A DNA stretch of 64,000 nt from Candidatus Poribacteria bacterium (GTDB lineage: Bacteria > Poribacteria > WGA-4E > WGA-3G): NCBI GenBank assembly GCA_026706025.1, contig JAPOZO010000077.1, positions 1 to 64,000 of the forward strand, given 5' to 3'. The translations under genes were made by a program, and so were the position numbers. Shown here one piece after another: positions 42,485 to 51,305 of this stretch (the stretch's first letter is position 1; the number at the start of each line of letters is the position of its first letter). Under the pieces are notes generated by a model. It made no database searches and had not been told where the DNA came from. It saw only the letters and a list, made by a program, of their open reading frames with translations.

Positions 42485-43315
42485 TTAAGATCTACCATCA
42501 GTCTGGGCAACGAGCGTCAGTTCCGTTTGACCACCGAGGCCCGCAACGACAGGAAACGTTTTTTCACCGGGTTTCCCGTCTCTCGGGACATACCTGACTT
42601 GCGGCGAGAAGTAGGCATACAAGGCTGTATTCCGAGAACGCGGTGTGGTATTAGGACCCGAACCGTGCACCATCAGGCTATGGAAAAACAGAGCACTCCC
42701 CGCCGAAAGCGGCACATCCATCTGTTGCTCTGCCACCTCTTTCCGATCAGTGAGTTCTGCACCCTGCTGACGGGCAATGTCTCCCCAGGATTGCATGCCC
42801 CACAGATGGCTTTTCGGAATCACCTTGAAGCAACCGTTCTCCGGCGTAGCGTCGTTGAGCGCGATGCTCACGGTAACAAGGTTCGGCGGCTCCATCGGCC
42901 AATATGCCGAGTCTTGATGTAAGCCATGTGAGGAACCGTGGAACGCAGGTTTGAACATCAGCGTGCTTCTAAAAAGCAATAGATCCTCGGATTCGGTGAG
43001 TTCTTGGACGACTGAGATGAGTTTCGGATGCTGTGCGAGGTTCCGAAATACTTCGGAATACTGCCGTGTATTTTCTGCTTTCCGTAACACCGGTAGGTTG
43101 CTTCCTTGGGTCTCGTCTTTTGCGAAGGGTTCGCGTTGTACGTGGCGGCGGGCAACCGCTGCTCGTTCTTTTTCTATATCGGATTCCTGCTCCGCTGCGA
43201 ACTGGTGCAACTTGTGGATCTCTACTTGGCATGCCTCAACCTCTTCTGCCGACAGTAGATTTTCAACGATAAGATAACCTTCCTTTTCAAAAAACGCCTT
43301 TTTCTCGAGTTTCAT
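42485..43315 (-). CDS. Phytanoyl-CoA dioxygenase (PhyH) family oxygenase
   Basis: A 276-residue Fe(II)/2-oxoglutarate-dependent oxygenase. The cupin core shows GLHQDSAYWPMEPPNLVTVSIALNDATPENGCFKVIPKSH, with the HxD iron ligands, and later FFHSLMVHGSGPNTTPRSR with the third His and the 2-oxoglutarate-binding Arg. The start MKLEKKAFFEKEGYLIVEN after GGAG is family-typical. Members hydroxylate many small substrates, so the true substrate is open. The upstream Nramp-like gene is 83 bases away on the same strand. Confidence 0.88.
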   Translation of the reverse strand: MKLEKKAFFEKEGYLIVENLLSAEEVEACQVEIHKLHQFAAEQESDIEKERAAVARRHVQREPFAKDETQGSNLPVLRKAENTRQYSEVFRNLAQHPKLISVVQELTESEDLLLFRSTLMFKPAFHGSSHGLHQDSAYWPMEPPNLVTVSIALNDATPENGCFKVIPKSHLWGMQSWGDIARQQGAELTDRKEVAEQQMDVPLSAGSALFFHSLMVHGSGPNTTPRSRNTALYAYFSPQVRYVPRDGKPGEKTFPVVAGLGGQTELTLVAQTDGRS

Positions 43316-43398
43316 TGTAAAAACTCCTATCAATTAACCAGAAATCCATTTTGCCATCGGCAAAAATGGGCGGAGGCTCCATAGTTAAAAAAACCGTG

Positions 43399-44829
43399 TT
43401 AGCCTCCAATCAATTGTTTAACTTCCCAGATGATGCTTGAAATCGCGAACCCGACGTAGACACATGAAGCGATCAGCATCATGACGGTAGAGAGCCGTTT
43501 CGGTTTGGCGAAATCAGGCAGAAAGCGGTAGTTCATGTAAAGTGTAAGCGGGACATAAATCGCCATAGCGAACCCGCCCATGTATGCCGCATTAAAGAGA
43601 AATCCTAATTCACTGACGTTTAATTGCTCCATTACAAAAGTGATTACACAGCCCCCGACGATCCAGATACCTGCGGTGAGAAGATACCACCAGCTCAAAT
43701 CCCGCTTTTGCGCGCCTCGGAAGTTGGTATAGATAATGTCGGAAATCGAGCGCGATACGCCGTCAACCAACGCGAGTTGCGTCCCGAAAAGCGTCGCTAC
43801 ACCGACCAATAAGAAAATCTTCTGTCCCGCCGCGCCCCAGATTTCCCCTAATATCTGTGCTTCATCGTAAATAAGTTTGCCTTGCTCAGGAACAATCCCT
43901 TGCGGGTGTAAAACCGCGAGTGCCCCAAAAATAAAGAGCAGAATCGTGAGTGTGTTGAGTGCCCAGAAGAAAAGTATCTGGTCCTTTTTCACATATTGCC
44001 ACCATGCCGTGAAGCGTTTTCGATTTTCCTCTGTCACTTCAAAAATGAACCCCGTTGCAGGCACTTTCTCGGTTCTGCCGCGCAGCGGGTTCTGTAGCCC
44101 CGGCAGCTGCGCTCCCATACCGATATTCTTGTCGCGTAGATAGAAGGTGTAGAAGAGGTTCGCCGTCCCGCCAGCCCCGGCGAAGACTAATGCACTGAAA
44201 AAGGTTTTCACCGGCATGCCGGGGTCTTTGTAACCAACGTTTATCAAGCCCGCGCCGACTTCCTTCCATGTATCCATAGAACCGACAGCGATAGCAACCA
44301 GGATTAATCCAGTCGTTACGATGGCAACAAGCAGTTCAACCGTCCGTTCTACAGAATTGTAAATCATCTTCGGTCCGAAGAGGATCAGCGCGACCCCTGC
44401 AAATGTCACTATGGTCCAGAAGGTATCAGAGCCCGCACCGCCGGGTCCAAGCACAAGTGCTTTGAGCGCGAGGCCTGATGTGCGTGCCCATCCGGGTGCT
44501 ATCCACCCGACTACAGTTAGCAGAATGAACAACGGGGCGAACCCTCGCCAGATACGACTGTAACCTGTATATACCGTCTCGCCTGTTGCGATTGTCCAGC
44601 GGCCTACCTCAAAGTTAATCCAAAGTTGGAGGAATACCCCGAGCACTGCCGCCCAAATCATGCTCCCACCGTACTCTGCGGCAATGAGGGGCCAAATCAC
44701 ACTCTCACCTGCACCAATAGATAAACCGACCAAGATTGCCCCAGGCCCCGCAATTTTCCAAAACGGTAGCTGCTTTTCGGGTAACTCAACGACCTTAAAA
44801 TCGTCAAGCGGTTGATAAAGTCTTGCCAT
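43399..44829 (-). CDS. Nramp-related membrane transporter, divergent
   Basis: A 476-residue protein with about 11 membrane helices and overall Nramp layout (N-terminal GPGAILVGLSIGAGESVIWPL, then repeated helices). The hallmark metal motifs are not seen: TM1 has GLSIGAGESVIW instead of DPGN, and TM6 has GAGGTANLFYTFYLRD instead of the MPHN Met/His site. Divalent-metal transport is therefore doubtful and another cation or organic substrate is possible. ATG 44829 follows GGAGGG. Confidence 0.78.
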   Translation of the reverse strand: MARLYQPLDDFKVVELPEKQLPFWKIAGPGAILVGLSIGAGESVIWPLIAAEYGGSMIWAAVLGVFLQLWINFEVGRWTIATGETVYTGYSRIWRGFAPLFILLTVVGWIAPGWARTSGLALKALVLGPGGAGSDTFWTIVTFAGVALILFGPKMIYNSVERTVELLVAIVTTGLILVAIAVGSMDTWKEVGAGLINVGYKDPGMPVKTFFSALVFAGAGGTANLFYTFYLRDKNIGMGAQLPGLQNPLRGRTEKVPATGFIFEVTEENRKRFTAWWQYVKKDQILFFWALNTLTILLFIFGALAVLHPQGIVPEQGKLIYDEAQILGEIWGAAGQKIFLLVGVATLFGTQLALVDGVSRSISDIIYTNFRGAQKRDLSWWYLLTAGIWIVGGCVITFVMEQLNVSELGFLFNAAYMGGFAMAIYVPLTLYMNYRFLPDFAKPKRLSTVMMLIASCVYVGFAISSIIWEVKQLIGG

Positions 44830-44854
44830 TAGGTTTCCCTCCGGTGCATGAGGT

Positions 44855-47818
44855 TTAATCTTTGATTACTGCTTCGTGTAACACTTCAACCGGGTGTCTC
44901 GGTTGCACACCCGTCCCGTGTTCAAGTTGGTGTCTGCAAGAGAACCCGGCGGCACTAAGCGCGAAACTACCCGGCGGCTTTTCACGGACGGCATCAAAAA
45001 GCCGTAATTCACCTATCTTCATAGAGAGATCATAATGTGCCTTCTCATATCCAAACGCGCCAGCCATACCACAACAGCTTGAGTCGATCACTGTGACGTT
45101 GTATTCTGCGGGTAGGTTTAGCATCTGGACAGTTGGTTGGATACCGACAAGTGCGCGCTGATGGCAATGTCCATGCAGTAATACGTCACGGGGTTCTGCC
45201 GAAAATTCCAACGGCAATTCGTCCTTTTCAGCCAGCTGCGCAAAAAATTCCTCAAACGAACAAGTTGCCTGAGCGACACGTTTTGCATCCTGTGTGCCGA
45301 TCAACTCAACGTAATCATCGGTAATGGCAGAAGTGCAACTCGGCTCGCATCCAATAATCGGGATTCCTTCGTCAGCATAACCTCGAAGCGCGTCAATATT
45401 GTAAGTCGCATTCTCAACTGCTCGGTCAAGCATCCCCTCTGAGATAAGTGGCCGACCGCAGCACCGTTTTTCAGGTAGCAGTACCTCAAATCCGCATGCT
45501 TCCAGCAACTCCGCCGCGGCCTTACCGATAGAAGGTTCGCTGTAATTCATAAAGGTGTCGGGAAAGAGTACAACTTTTTTATCCGATGTCTGTTTGGCAC
45601 CACGCTTTCGGAACCACTGTTCGTAGGTAGGACGCACAAAGGTAGGCATATCCCGTCGTCGGTCAACGCCAATTAATTTTTCGGCGATCCATTTTGAAAT
45701 CCCGTTGTTGACTGCCCAATTGGAGAACGGAGAAAACATCGAGCCGAGCGGCGCGAGCGCACCGATCTCACCAAACAGCCGCCGATGCAAGGGCAAACCG
45801 TTTGCTTTGTGGTAGTGTGCCATGACCTCGTATTTAATCTTCGCCATGTCTACATTAGACGGACACTCCGCTTTGCATGCTTTGCAGCCGAGACATAAAT
45901 CGAGTACCTCTTGTAGCCGTTCATTCGTGAATTCTGTGTGTGGCAACGCTCCCGAAATGATGGAGCGCAGCGCATTCGCACGCCCACGTGTCGAGTGCTC
46001 TTCTTCACGCGTCGCAATAAAAGAGGGACACATGGTGCCAGTCAGCGTTTTTCTGCATGCGCCGACACCGTTGCACATCTCAATTGCTCTGCCAAATCCG
46101 TCTTGACTGGAGAAATCGAAATAGGTATCAATTTTAATAGTGTTGTAATCTGCACCGAAACGCAGATTTTCTGTCATCGGCGGTGCATCGACAATTTTGC
46201 CCGGATTCATAATACCGTTCGGGTCGAACGCGCTTTTTACCTCAGTGAGTGCCTGATATATCTGTGGACCGAACATGCTTTCTATCCACTCACTCCGGAC
46301 GAGTCCATCGCCGTGTTCTCCACTCATAGCACCGTCCAATTCCATGAGTAGGTCTCGAACTTCACGAGCGATGTCGTGCATCTTCTGAATGTCAGTTTCG
46401 GATTTGAGGTTGACGATAGGGCGGTTGTGCAACAACCCAACGCTTGCATGGGCATAGTAGGCGGCGGTGGTGTCGTGTGCCGTGACAATTTCATCGAATC
46501 GGCGAACATATTCTGGCAAGTGCTCTATGGGCACGGCTGCATCTTCAACGAAACCTACCGGTTTGGCATCGCCTTTCATTCCCATTAGCAAACCGAGTCC
46601 AGCTTTCCGGGTCTCCCAAACGCGCGATTTTTCTTCGGCGGTAAAACAGCGTACGAACGCATAACCGAAACCAGCACTTTTTAACGTTTTTTCAAGTTTC
46701 TCTAACTGTGATTCTAATTCGACTTGGGTCTCACCGTAAAATTCGACAGCAAGGAGCGCTGTTGGTTCGCCTTGTATGAAAGTGGTAAGTCGTGAAAATT
46801 CTAATGAACCTCGCGCCATATCAAGGATCGTTTTGTCTATGAGTTCTACAGCGGTCGGGTTACATTCCAAGATGGGTTGCATTGCCTCCATGGAGGCAAT
46901 GAGAGATTCAAAATGGACGACACACAGCGCAGTCAGTTTGGGAATCGAAACGAGATTCACTGTCGCTTCAACGGTCGTCGCGAGTGTTCCCTCAGAACCC
47001 ACGAGAATTTTCGTCAGGCTAAATGGGTGGTTTTCATCGCATCCGTCGCGCCGATAGGGTGTTACCTCTTTTGAACCGGCATCTGTAACAAACTCATCCA
47101 GATTATAGCCGGCGACACGACGCAGGATACGCGGATAACGTTTACGGATTTCTGCTGCGTTGTCCTCACAGATACGGCATAACTCGCGATAGATGTTCCG
47201 TTCTAATGTGTTGCCCTGTTTTTTAGCTTCTAATTTCTCAAGTGAAATGGGAGATGCTGTGATTTCGTCAGCGTTGGAAAGCACCAAGTCAAGCGACATG
47301 ACGTGATCGATAGTTTTACCGTAGATGAGAGAGTGCGAACCTGCGGAGTTATTGCCGATAGTGCCACCAACGTTCGCGCGGCTGCTCGTGGCAACATCTG
47401 GCGCATACATCAAACCGTGCGGCTTTAACTTATGGTTCAACTCGTCTAAGACGATACCCGGCTGCACACGCGCCCAACGTTCAGCGATGTCTACCTCAAG
47501 CAGTTGATTCATGTACTTAGACATATCCAACACGATCGCCTCACCGACGCTCTGTCCAGCGAGGCTCGTACCACCACCACGAGGAAGGATGGGGACATTA
47601 TGTTCTGAGGCAATTTGCACCGTTTTGATAACGTCTTGGCGGTCTTTCGGAATTACAACACCTATCGGTTGTATTTGATAAAGGCTTGCATCTGTGCTGT
47701 AGAGTGCCTTAGAATATGGATCAAAACGCACCTCACCTGCAAGTGTATCCGATAGTTGTTGTTCAAGATTTTCCCATGTGGGGGTGTTCATGTTGCTATC
47801 CAAAGTGGTCGTGTACAT
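44855..47818 (-). CDS. FAD-linked oxidase fused to Fe-S/CCG domain protein
   Basis: A 987-residue fusion of a GlcD-like FAD domain with a GlcF-like iron-sulfur domain, as in large D-lactate/D-2-hydroxyacid dehydrogenases of the YdiJ type. Residues about 40-250 bind FAD (ILPRGGGTSLAGQSVG, GGTIGNNSAGSHS). The FAD-oxidase C domain follows to about 560. A ferredoxin-type cluster is DLCLGCKACKAECPSN near 650. Two CCG domains are KRCCGRPLISEG and SSCCGMAGAFGYE. It oxidises a hydroxy acid and passes electrons to the respiratory chain. Met10 is an alternative start; neither has a strong ribosome site. Confidence 0.88.
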   Translation of the reverse strand: MYTTTLDSNMNTPTWENLEQQLSDTLAGEVRFDPYSKALYSTDASLYQIQPIGVVIPKDRQDVIKTVQIASEHNVPILPRGGGTSLAGQSVGEAIVLDMSKYMNQLLEVDIAERWARVQPGIVLDELNHKLKPHGLMYAPDVATSSRANVGGTIGNNSAGSHSLIYGKTIDHVMSLDLVLSNADEITASPISLEKLEAKKQGNTLERNIYRELCRICEDNAAEIRKRYPRILRRVAGYNLDEFVTDAGSKEVTPYRRDGCDENHPFSLTKILVGSEGTLATTVEATVNLVSIPKLTALCVVHFESLIASMEAMQPILECNPTAVELIDKTILDMARGSLEFSRLTTFIQGEPTALLAVEFYGETQVELESQLEKLEKTLKSAGFGYAFVRCFTAEEKSRVWETRKAGLGLLMGMKGDAKPVGFVEDAAVPIEHLPEYVRRFDEIVTAHDTTAAYYAHASVGLLHNRPIVNLKSETDIQKMHDIAREVRDLLMELDGAMSGEHGDGLVRSEWIESMFGPQIYQALTEVKSAFDPNGIMNPGKIVDAPPMTENLRFGADYNTIKIDTYFDFSSQDGFGRAIEMCNGVGACRKTLTGTMCPSFIATREEEHSTRGRANALRSIISGALPHTEFTNERLQEVLDLCLGCKACKAECPSNVDMAKIKYEVMAHYHKANGLPLHRRLFGEIGALAPLGSMFSPFSNWAVNNGISKWIAEKLIGVDRRRDMPTFVRPTYEQWFRKRGAKQTSDKKVVLFPDTFMNYSEPSIGKAAAELLEACGFEVLLPEKRCCGRPLISEGMLDRAVENATYNIDALRGYADEGIPIIGCEPSCTSAITDDYVELIGTQDAKRVAQATCSFEEFFAQLAEKDELPLEFSAEPRDVLLHGHCHQRALVGIQPTVQMLNLPAEYNVTVIDSSCCGMAGAFGYEKAHYDLSMKIGELRLFDAVREKPPGSFALSAAGFSCRHQLEHGTGVQPRHPVEVLHEAVIKD

Positions 47819-47853
47819 GACTGCTGGAAATTTCTAAAAAAAGTCTAAAAAAT

Positions 47854-47882
47854 TTGACATTATTATCTGAATAAAGTATAAT
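47854..47882 (+). promoter_or_regulatory. Promoter for tRNA-Leu
   Basis: TTGACA at 47854-47859, a 17-base spacer and TATAAT at 47877-47882 form a consensus promoter 11 bases before the tRNA. Confidence 0.7.
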
Positions 47883-47892
47883 TAATCACAAT

Positions 47893-47976
47893 GCCCCTGT
47901 GATGGAATTTGGTATACATAGCAGGTTGAGGGCCTGTGCCTTAATTGGCATGCTGGTTCGAGTCCAGTCGGGGGCA
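47893..47976 (+). tRNA. tRNA-Leu (GAG)
   Basis: The acceptor stem GCCCCTG pairs with CGGGGGC, with discriminator A. The anticodon stem CAGG/CCTG frames loop TTGAGGG with anticodon GAG. A long variable arm (TGCC...GGCA) and T-arm CTGG-TTCGAGT-CCAG mark a type II leucine tRNA. CCA is not encoded. Confidence 0.93.
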
Positions 47977-47981
47977 TCTTT

Positions 47982-49136
47982 TTATTTTGTAGCCGCCCCA
48001 AGTAGTTCTTGATATACTTGATATGTCCGTTCCGCAATCGTCTCCCACGTGAAATTTTTGATACGATCAAGCCCGCGCGCAACCAGCTCGTTTCGGAGGT
48101 GTACATCGTGAGCGATTTGATATATCCTTTCCGCTAAAGCATCCGTATCCGCTTCAGGAAAAACGAGCCCTGCGTCATCAATGACGTGCGGAATTTCGCC
48201 AGAATCTGAGCCGATGACTGGGACTTTGCACGCCATTCCCTCGATAAGCACTCTACCAAAGAATTCTACCCATCCTGTTGTCGTCAGCGAAGGCAGGACA
48301 ATCGTGTCCATACAATTAATATAGGCAGCGACCTCTTCAGGGGGTACTGCATCGATCCACACAATCTGTTCAGAAATACCGAGGGTTTCTGCCTTTTTTA
48401 CGAACGCATCTTTATCTTCGCCTTGCCCAACGATTAAAAGTTTATAAGTGCGTGTGGTGTTATGGGTTACAAGGTGTGCTAAGGCTTGAAGAAGTGTATC
48501 TATACCCTTCATCTGGAGCAATCTACCGACATAACCGACCACAAAACAGCCGCTAAGTTCCAGTGAGTCACGTAATTGGGTGACATCCATCTTATAGAAA
48601 TGGCGTACATCAACGCCATTCGGAAATGGGGTCTGTTTTCCAGTGTAGCCCCGTTCGGTTAGAATTTTGCCAGCATTTTCACTAAGCGGAAAAGCTCTAT
48701 CCGTCTCTCGAAAGACGGCGCGCTCAATCCACACGGGTAATATGCCAAACCGCTGCTTCGTCGGTATGCTCAGGGACGTGCGAAAAATGAGACGGCTGTT
48801 CGGACAATACTTCCGTTTTAAACGAACCGTTTGTAGCGCGTTGAGGCTCCACGCTTCCTCCTCTAAGTGAATAATATCCGGTTGGAAGTCCCTGAAGTGA
48901 GGCTTAATGCCATGCCGGTAGTAAAAACGGCTACCATAACCGGAGAATCGGATCGGACACGGACACTCTTCACACGGCGTGTCAGGTTCCGGTTGAAAAA
49001 TAATGTCTTGGAAGCTTTCATACCAACGCATTGGTGTGACAACACGTAGTGTAACATCTGGGTGTTCCGCAATGAGCGCGAACTTGCGCCGGTACGGCTT
49101 CATAATGTAAGAATGAGAGAGAACTAAGACACGCAA
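47982..49136 (-). CDS. Glycosyltransferase family 4
   Basis: A 384-residue GT-B enzyme. The N-terminal domain starts MRVLVLSHSYIMKPYRRKFA and includes DIIHLEEEAWSLN. The C-terminal donor domain has VGYVGRLLQMKGIDTLL and VEFFGRVLIEGMACKVPVIGSDSGEIPHV with the EX7E motif of retaining GT4 enzymes. It likely transfers a sugar to an envelope glycan. The coiled-coil gene is 18 bases upstream on the same strand, so they may be co-transcribed. Confidence 0.87.
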   Translation of the reverse strand: MRVLVLSHSYIMKPYRRKFALIAEHPDVTLRVVTPMRWYESFQDIIFQPEPDTPCEECPCPIRFSGYGSRFYYRHGIKPHFRDFQPDIIHLEEEAWSLNALQTVRLKRKYCPNSRLIFRTSLSIPTKQRFGILPVWIERAVFRETDRAFPLSENAGKILTERGYTGKQTPFPNGVDVRHFYKMDVTQLRDSLELSGCFVVGYVGRLLQMKGIDTLLQALAHLVTHNTTRTYKLLIVGQGEDKDAFVKKAETLGISEQIVWIDAVPPEEVAAYINCMDTIVLPSLTTTGWVEFFGRVLIEGMACKVPVIGSDSGEIPHVIDDAGLVFPEADTDALAERIYQIAHDVHLRNELVARGLDRIKNFTWETIAERTYQVYQELLGAATK

Positions 49137-49154
49137 GGTGCTAATTATGTTGGT

Positions 49155-49547
49155 TTACTCAGCGTGTGCCGAGTCTGCTGAAGACGATGGTGATGTTTCG
49201 TCTGATTCATCATCCTGCGCCGTAAAAGCGATCTCATCACCTGTATCTGGTTCCTCTGTCTCATTTGAGGCAGCGAGGACATCCATTAAACCTTCAAGTC
49301 TCTCTTTGATTTCGGAACGTTCTTGAGAAGTGCCTAACCGTTCTAAGTCGAGTTCCTCCTCAAGTTCGCTATTACGGGTTTCGAGTTCTTGAATCTTTGT
49401 ATCGCGTTGTAACACATCGCTATTGAGACGCGCGATTTCAGCTTCAAGCTCCAGTTTCTCTGTTCTCAACTTCTGAACAGTCGAAATCGCAAGTTCAACA
49501 TGTTCTTCCAAATGCGATACTATACTTTGTTCAAATGTTTCAGACAT
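49155..49547 (-). CDS. Coiled-coil protein with acidic tail
   Basis: A 130-residue cytosolic protein. Residues about 5-90 are a continuous coiled coil (LRTEKLELEAEIARLNSDVL, ELETRNSELEEELDLERLG), and the last 35 are acidic and Ser-rich. The pattern recalls ZapB-like or structural coiled-coil proteins but no family is assigned. The ribosome site is GGAGGTGA on the reverse strand. Confidence 0.65.
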   Translation of the reverse strand: MSETFEQSIVSHLEEHVELAISTVQKLRTEKLELEAEIARLNSDVLQRDTKIQELETRNSELEEELDLERLGTSQERSEIKERLEGLMDVLAASNETEEPDTGDEIAFTAQDDESDETSPSSSADSAHAE

Positions 49548-49583
49548 ATTGTCGTCACCTCCAAGGTCGCTTTTTAGTGTCTT

Positions 49584-49656
49584 TAATCCAAGTTGCTGCC
49601 TAAATCAAAATGGCACATAATTATGTCAATGTATACTAATATAACCCAAGTTGCCA
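49584..49656. repeat. Two AACTTGGGTTA repeats, reverse orientation
   Basis: TAATCCAAGTTGCTGCC (49584-49600) and ATATAACCCAAGTTGCCACC (about 49639-49656) are reverse-orientation copies. The second is paired with a forward copy at 49923-49938, which bounds a 300-base block containing other repeats. Confidence 0.55.
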
Positions 49657-49684
49657 CCTATTTATTCTCACTGCGAAGCAATGG

Positions 49685-49938
49685 CACTCCTAATGAAGAT
49701 TAAAAATTTAATCGGGTAATTTTCAGTTTTCTTGTCGGACCCGGTGCGGTTAGGAAACCGCACCTACCGGGCCTGGAGTAAATTACCCAATTTATTTGTT
49801 AAACCTCATACGGAGTGCGGTCGCTTAAATATGCCGTTTCTATTCTCACTGCGAAGCAATACCACCCCTACGGGGTGAAGGAAGTATCGGAAAAACCGTG
49901 TTACAATGCTCAAAATCCATTGGTAGCAACTTGGGTTA
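49685..49938. repeat. Second copy of the composite palindromic repeat
   Basis: Apart from an insertion, this stretch repeats the order seen at 136-262: GCACTCCTA/CGGAGTGCG, a ttaaat...gccgtttctat spacer, ACCCCTACGGGGTGA, then GTAGCAACTTGGGTTA at 49923-49938. No gene is seen from 49548 to 50145. Confidence 0.65.
49693..49808. mobile_element. MITE nested in the composite palindrome
   Basis: Ends ATGAAGATTAAAAATTTAAT and the inverted TTAAACCTCA frame the CCCGGTGCGGTTAGG hairpin. The insertion splits the palindrome GCACTCC-TA-CGGAGTGC, with TA present on both sides (49691-49692, 49809-49810). The unsplit palindrome is found at 136-152. A sister copy lies at 17478-17617. Confidence 0.75.
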
Positions 49939-50145
49939 ATATAATATAATTACTTTTATGCGTCAACAAGACTGGATTATATTTTATTTTCGGTTACAAT
50001 GCAATAAAAATGTATAGTAAAGGCTACCGAATTTTTTGGCAAGATAGAACGGCATTAATTTCTCTACGAAAGGAGATCTTGCGATTTTCAAGCAAGACAG
50101 CCTCTTTACACCTGCAATGTTTAGATGGAAACTTGCTGATCTTTA

Positions 50146-51066
50146 TTACCTCGTGGTGGATTCACACTGTTCCTCCACAGCGGTAACAGTTGATTCAATA
50201 AGCGACAAATGCTCGGCATCTGCCCAATTTGAACACTCATGAACGTAGTGAAAGAGATACTGCTGTGCGTATCCTACACTGTCCCCGAAATAACTGTGAG
50301 CGAATTCGCGTATTTCGCGGTGCGTCGCGCGTCGGCGAAGATAAAGCGTCTCAAAAATCCGTTTTATCCAGACATCAATCGGTAATGCCGCGAGGTGCCC
50401 AAGCGAAAACAGACAGATACAGTCGGCGACCTTTTCGCCGATGCCGTTTCGACGCATTAATGCTTGCTTCGCTTCAAAATATGACATCTGTTTCATCGTT
50501 GTGAGCGGGAGTTCACCATTAACGACTGCTTCTGCAGTATCCCGAAGGTAATTGGCTCGATAGCCAGTGCCACAGGCAAGAAGTTCCTCGTTTGTTGCTA
50601 TTGCGAGTGCCTCCGGACTCGGAAAACTGTAATCCTCATATCCAGCAAGTGTTAAATGTTCACCGAAACGTTCGGACAGCCGACGGATGATGCCACGAAT
50701 CCGAGAGACATTATTGTTCTGCGATAAAATGAACGATGCCACTGTTTCCCAGAGTTCTTGGTTCAGAATCCGCATTCCCCAAAGTTTCTGAATCGCCCGA
50801 TGCATATAGGCATCGTTGTTAACTTCAGCAAGAATTTTGGGTACATCGCGCCCAATGTCAAGATAGTGGCGGAGATATGACACGAAACGGGTCTCATCTT
50901 CGTCGGTAGAACTTTGAACACACAAAGTTGTTCCTTTTTGGGTGATTTTGAGGATACGTCCTTCTACAACGCCGTAGTAGGCATTATCTATTCGGTTCCA
51001 TCGAAATGATTGTCCCGATTCTAAGGTGTATTTCAGACTGAAATCTGTTGCGTTCTGAATCTGCAT
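50146..51066 (-). CDS. 8-oxoguanine DNA glycosylase (OGG1 type)
   Basis: A 306-residue OGG1-family base-excision enzyme, which removes 8-oxoguanine and nicks the abasic site. The N-terminal domain has LESGQSFRWN. The helix-hairpin-helix region reads MRRNGIGEKVADCICLFSLG, with the catalytic Lys about residue 212. LPIDVWIKRIFE provides the catalytic Asp about 17 residues on. ILSQNNNVSRIRGIIRRL is the family helix contacting DNA. Such eukaryote-like OGG1 enzymes are known in scattered bacteria. Confidence 0.9.
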   Translation of the reverse strand: MQIQNATDFSLKYTLESGQSFRWNRIDNAYYGVVEGRILKITQKGTTLCVQSSTDEDETRFVSYLRHYLDIGRDVPKILAEVNNDAYMHRAIQKLWGMRILNQELWETVASFILSQNNNVSRIRGIIRRLSERFGEHLTLAGYEDYSFPSPEALAIATNEELLACGTGYRANYLRDTAEAVVNGELPLTTMKQMSYFEAKQALMRRNGIGEKVADCICLFSLGHLAALPIDVWIKRIFETLYLRRRATHREIREFAHSYFGDSVGYAQQYLFHYVHECSNWADAEHLSLIESTVTAVEEQCESTTR

Positions 51067-51207
51067 CGTGCGTTTTGTTGAATTTTAATGAAAGTTTGTA
51101 GGCAATACCCTTGATGTTACCTATTATAAGTATATAGTAAATTCCGAAAATTAGCAAATTTTTATTGTATGACGTAGGTTCTACTCTCCAAAGGTGGGTT
51201 CTATAAT

Positions 51208-51236
51208 TTGACATTCACCTCATTTGCGCGTATAAT
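51208..51236 (+). promoter_or_regulatory. Promoter for the PpiD-like gene
   Basis: TTGACA at 51208-51213, a 17-base spacer and TATAAT at 51231-51236 lie 70 bases before the start, followed by AACAGGAGATA as ribosome site. Confidence 0.7.
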
Positions 51237-51305
51237 ATATTAACACCTCTTGATAAATAATATGAGTATCTGTTAGCAGAGTCAAACAGGAGATACCTTT
51301 AAAAC

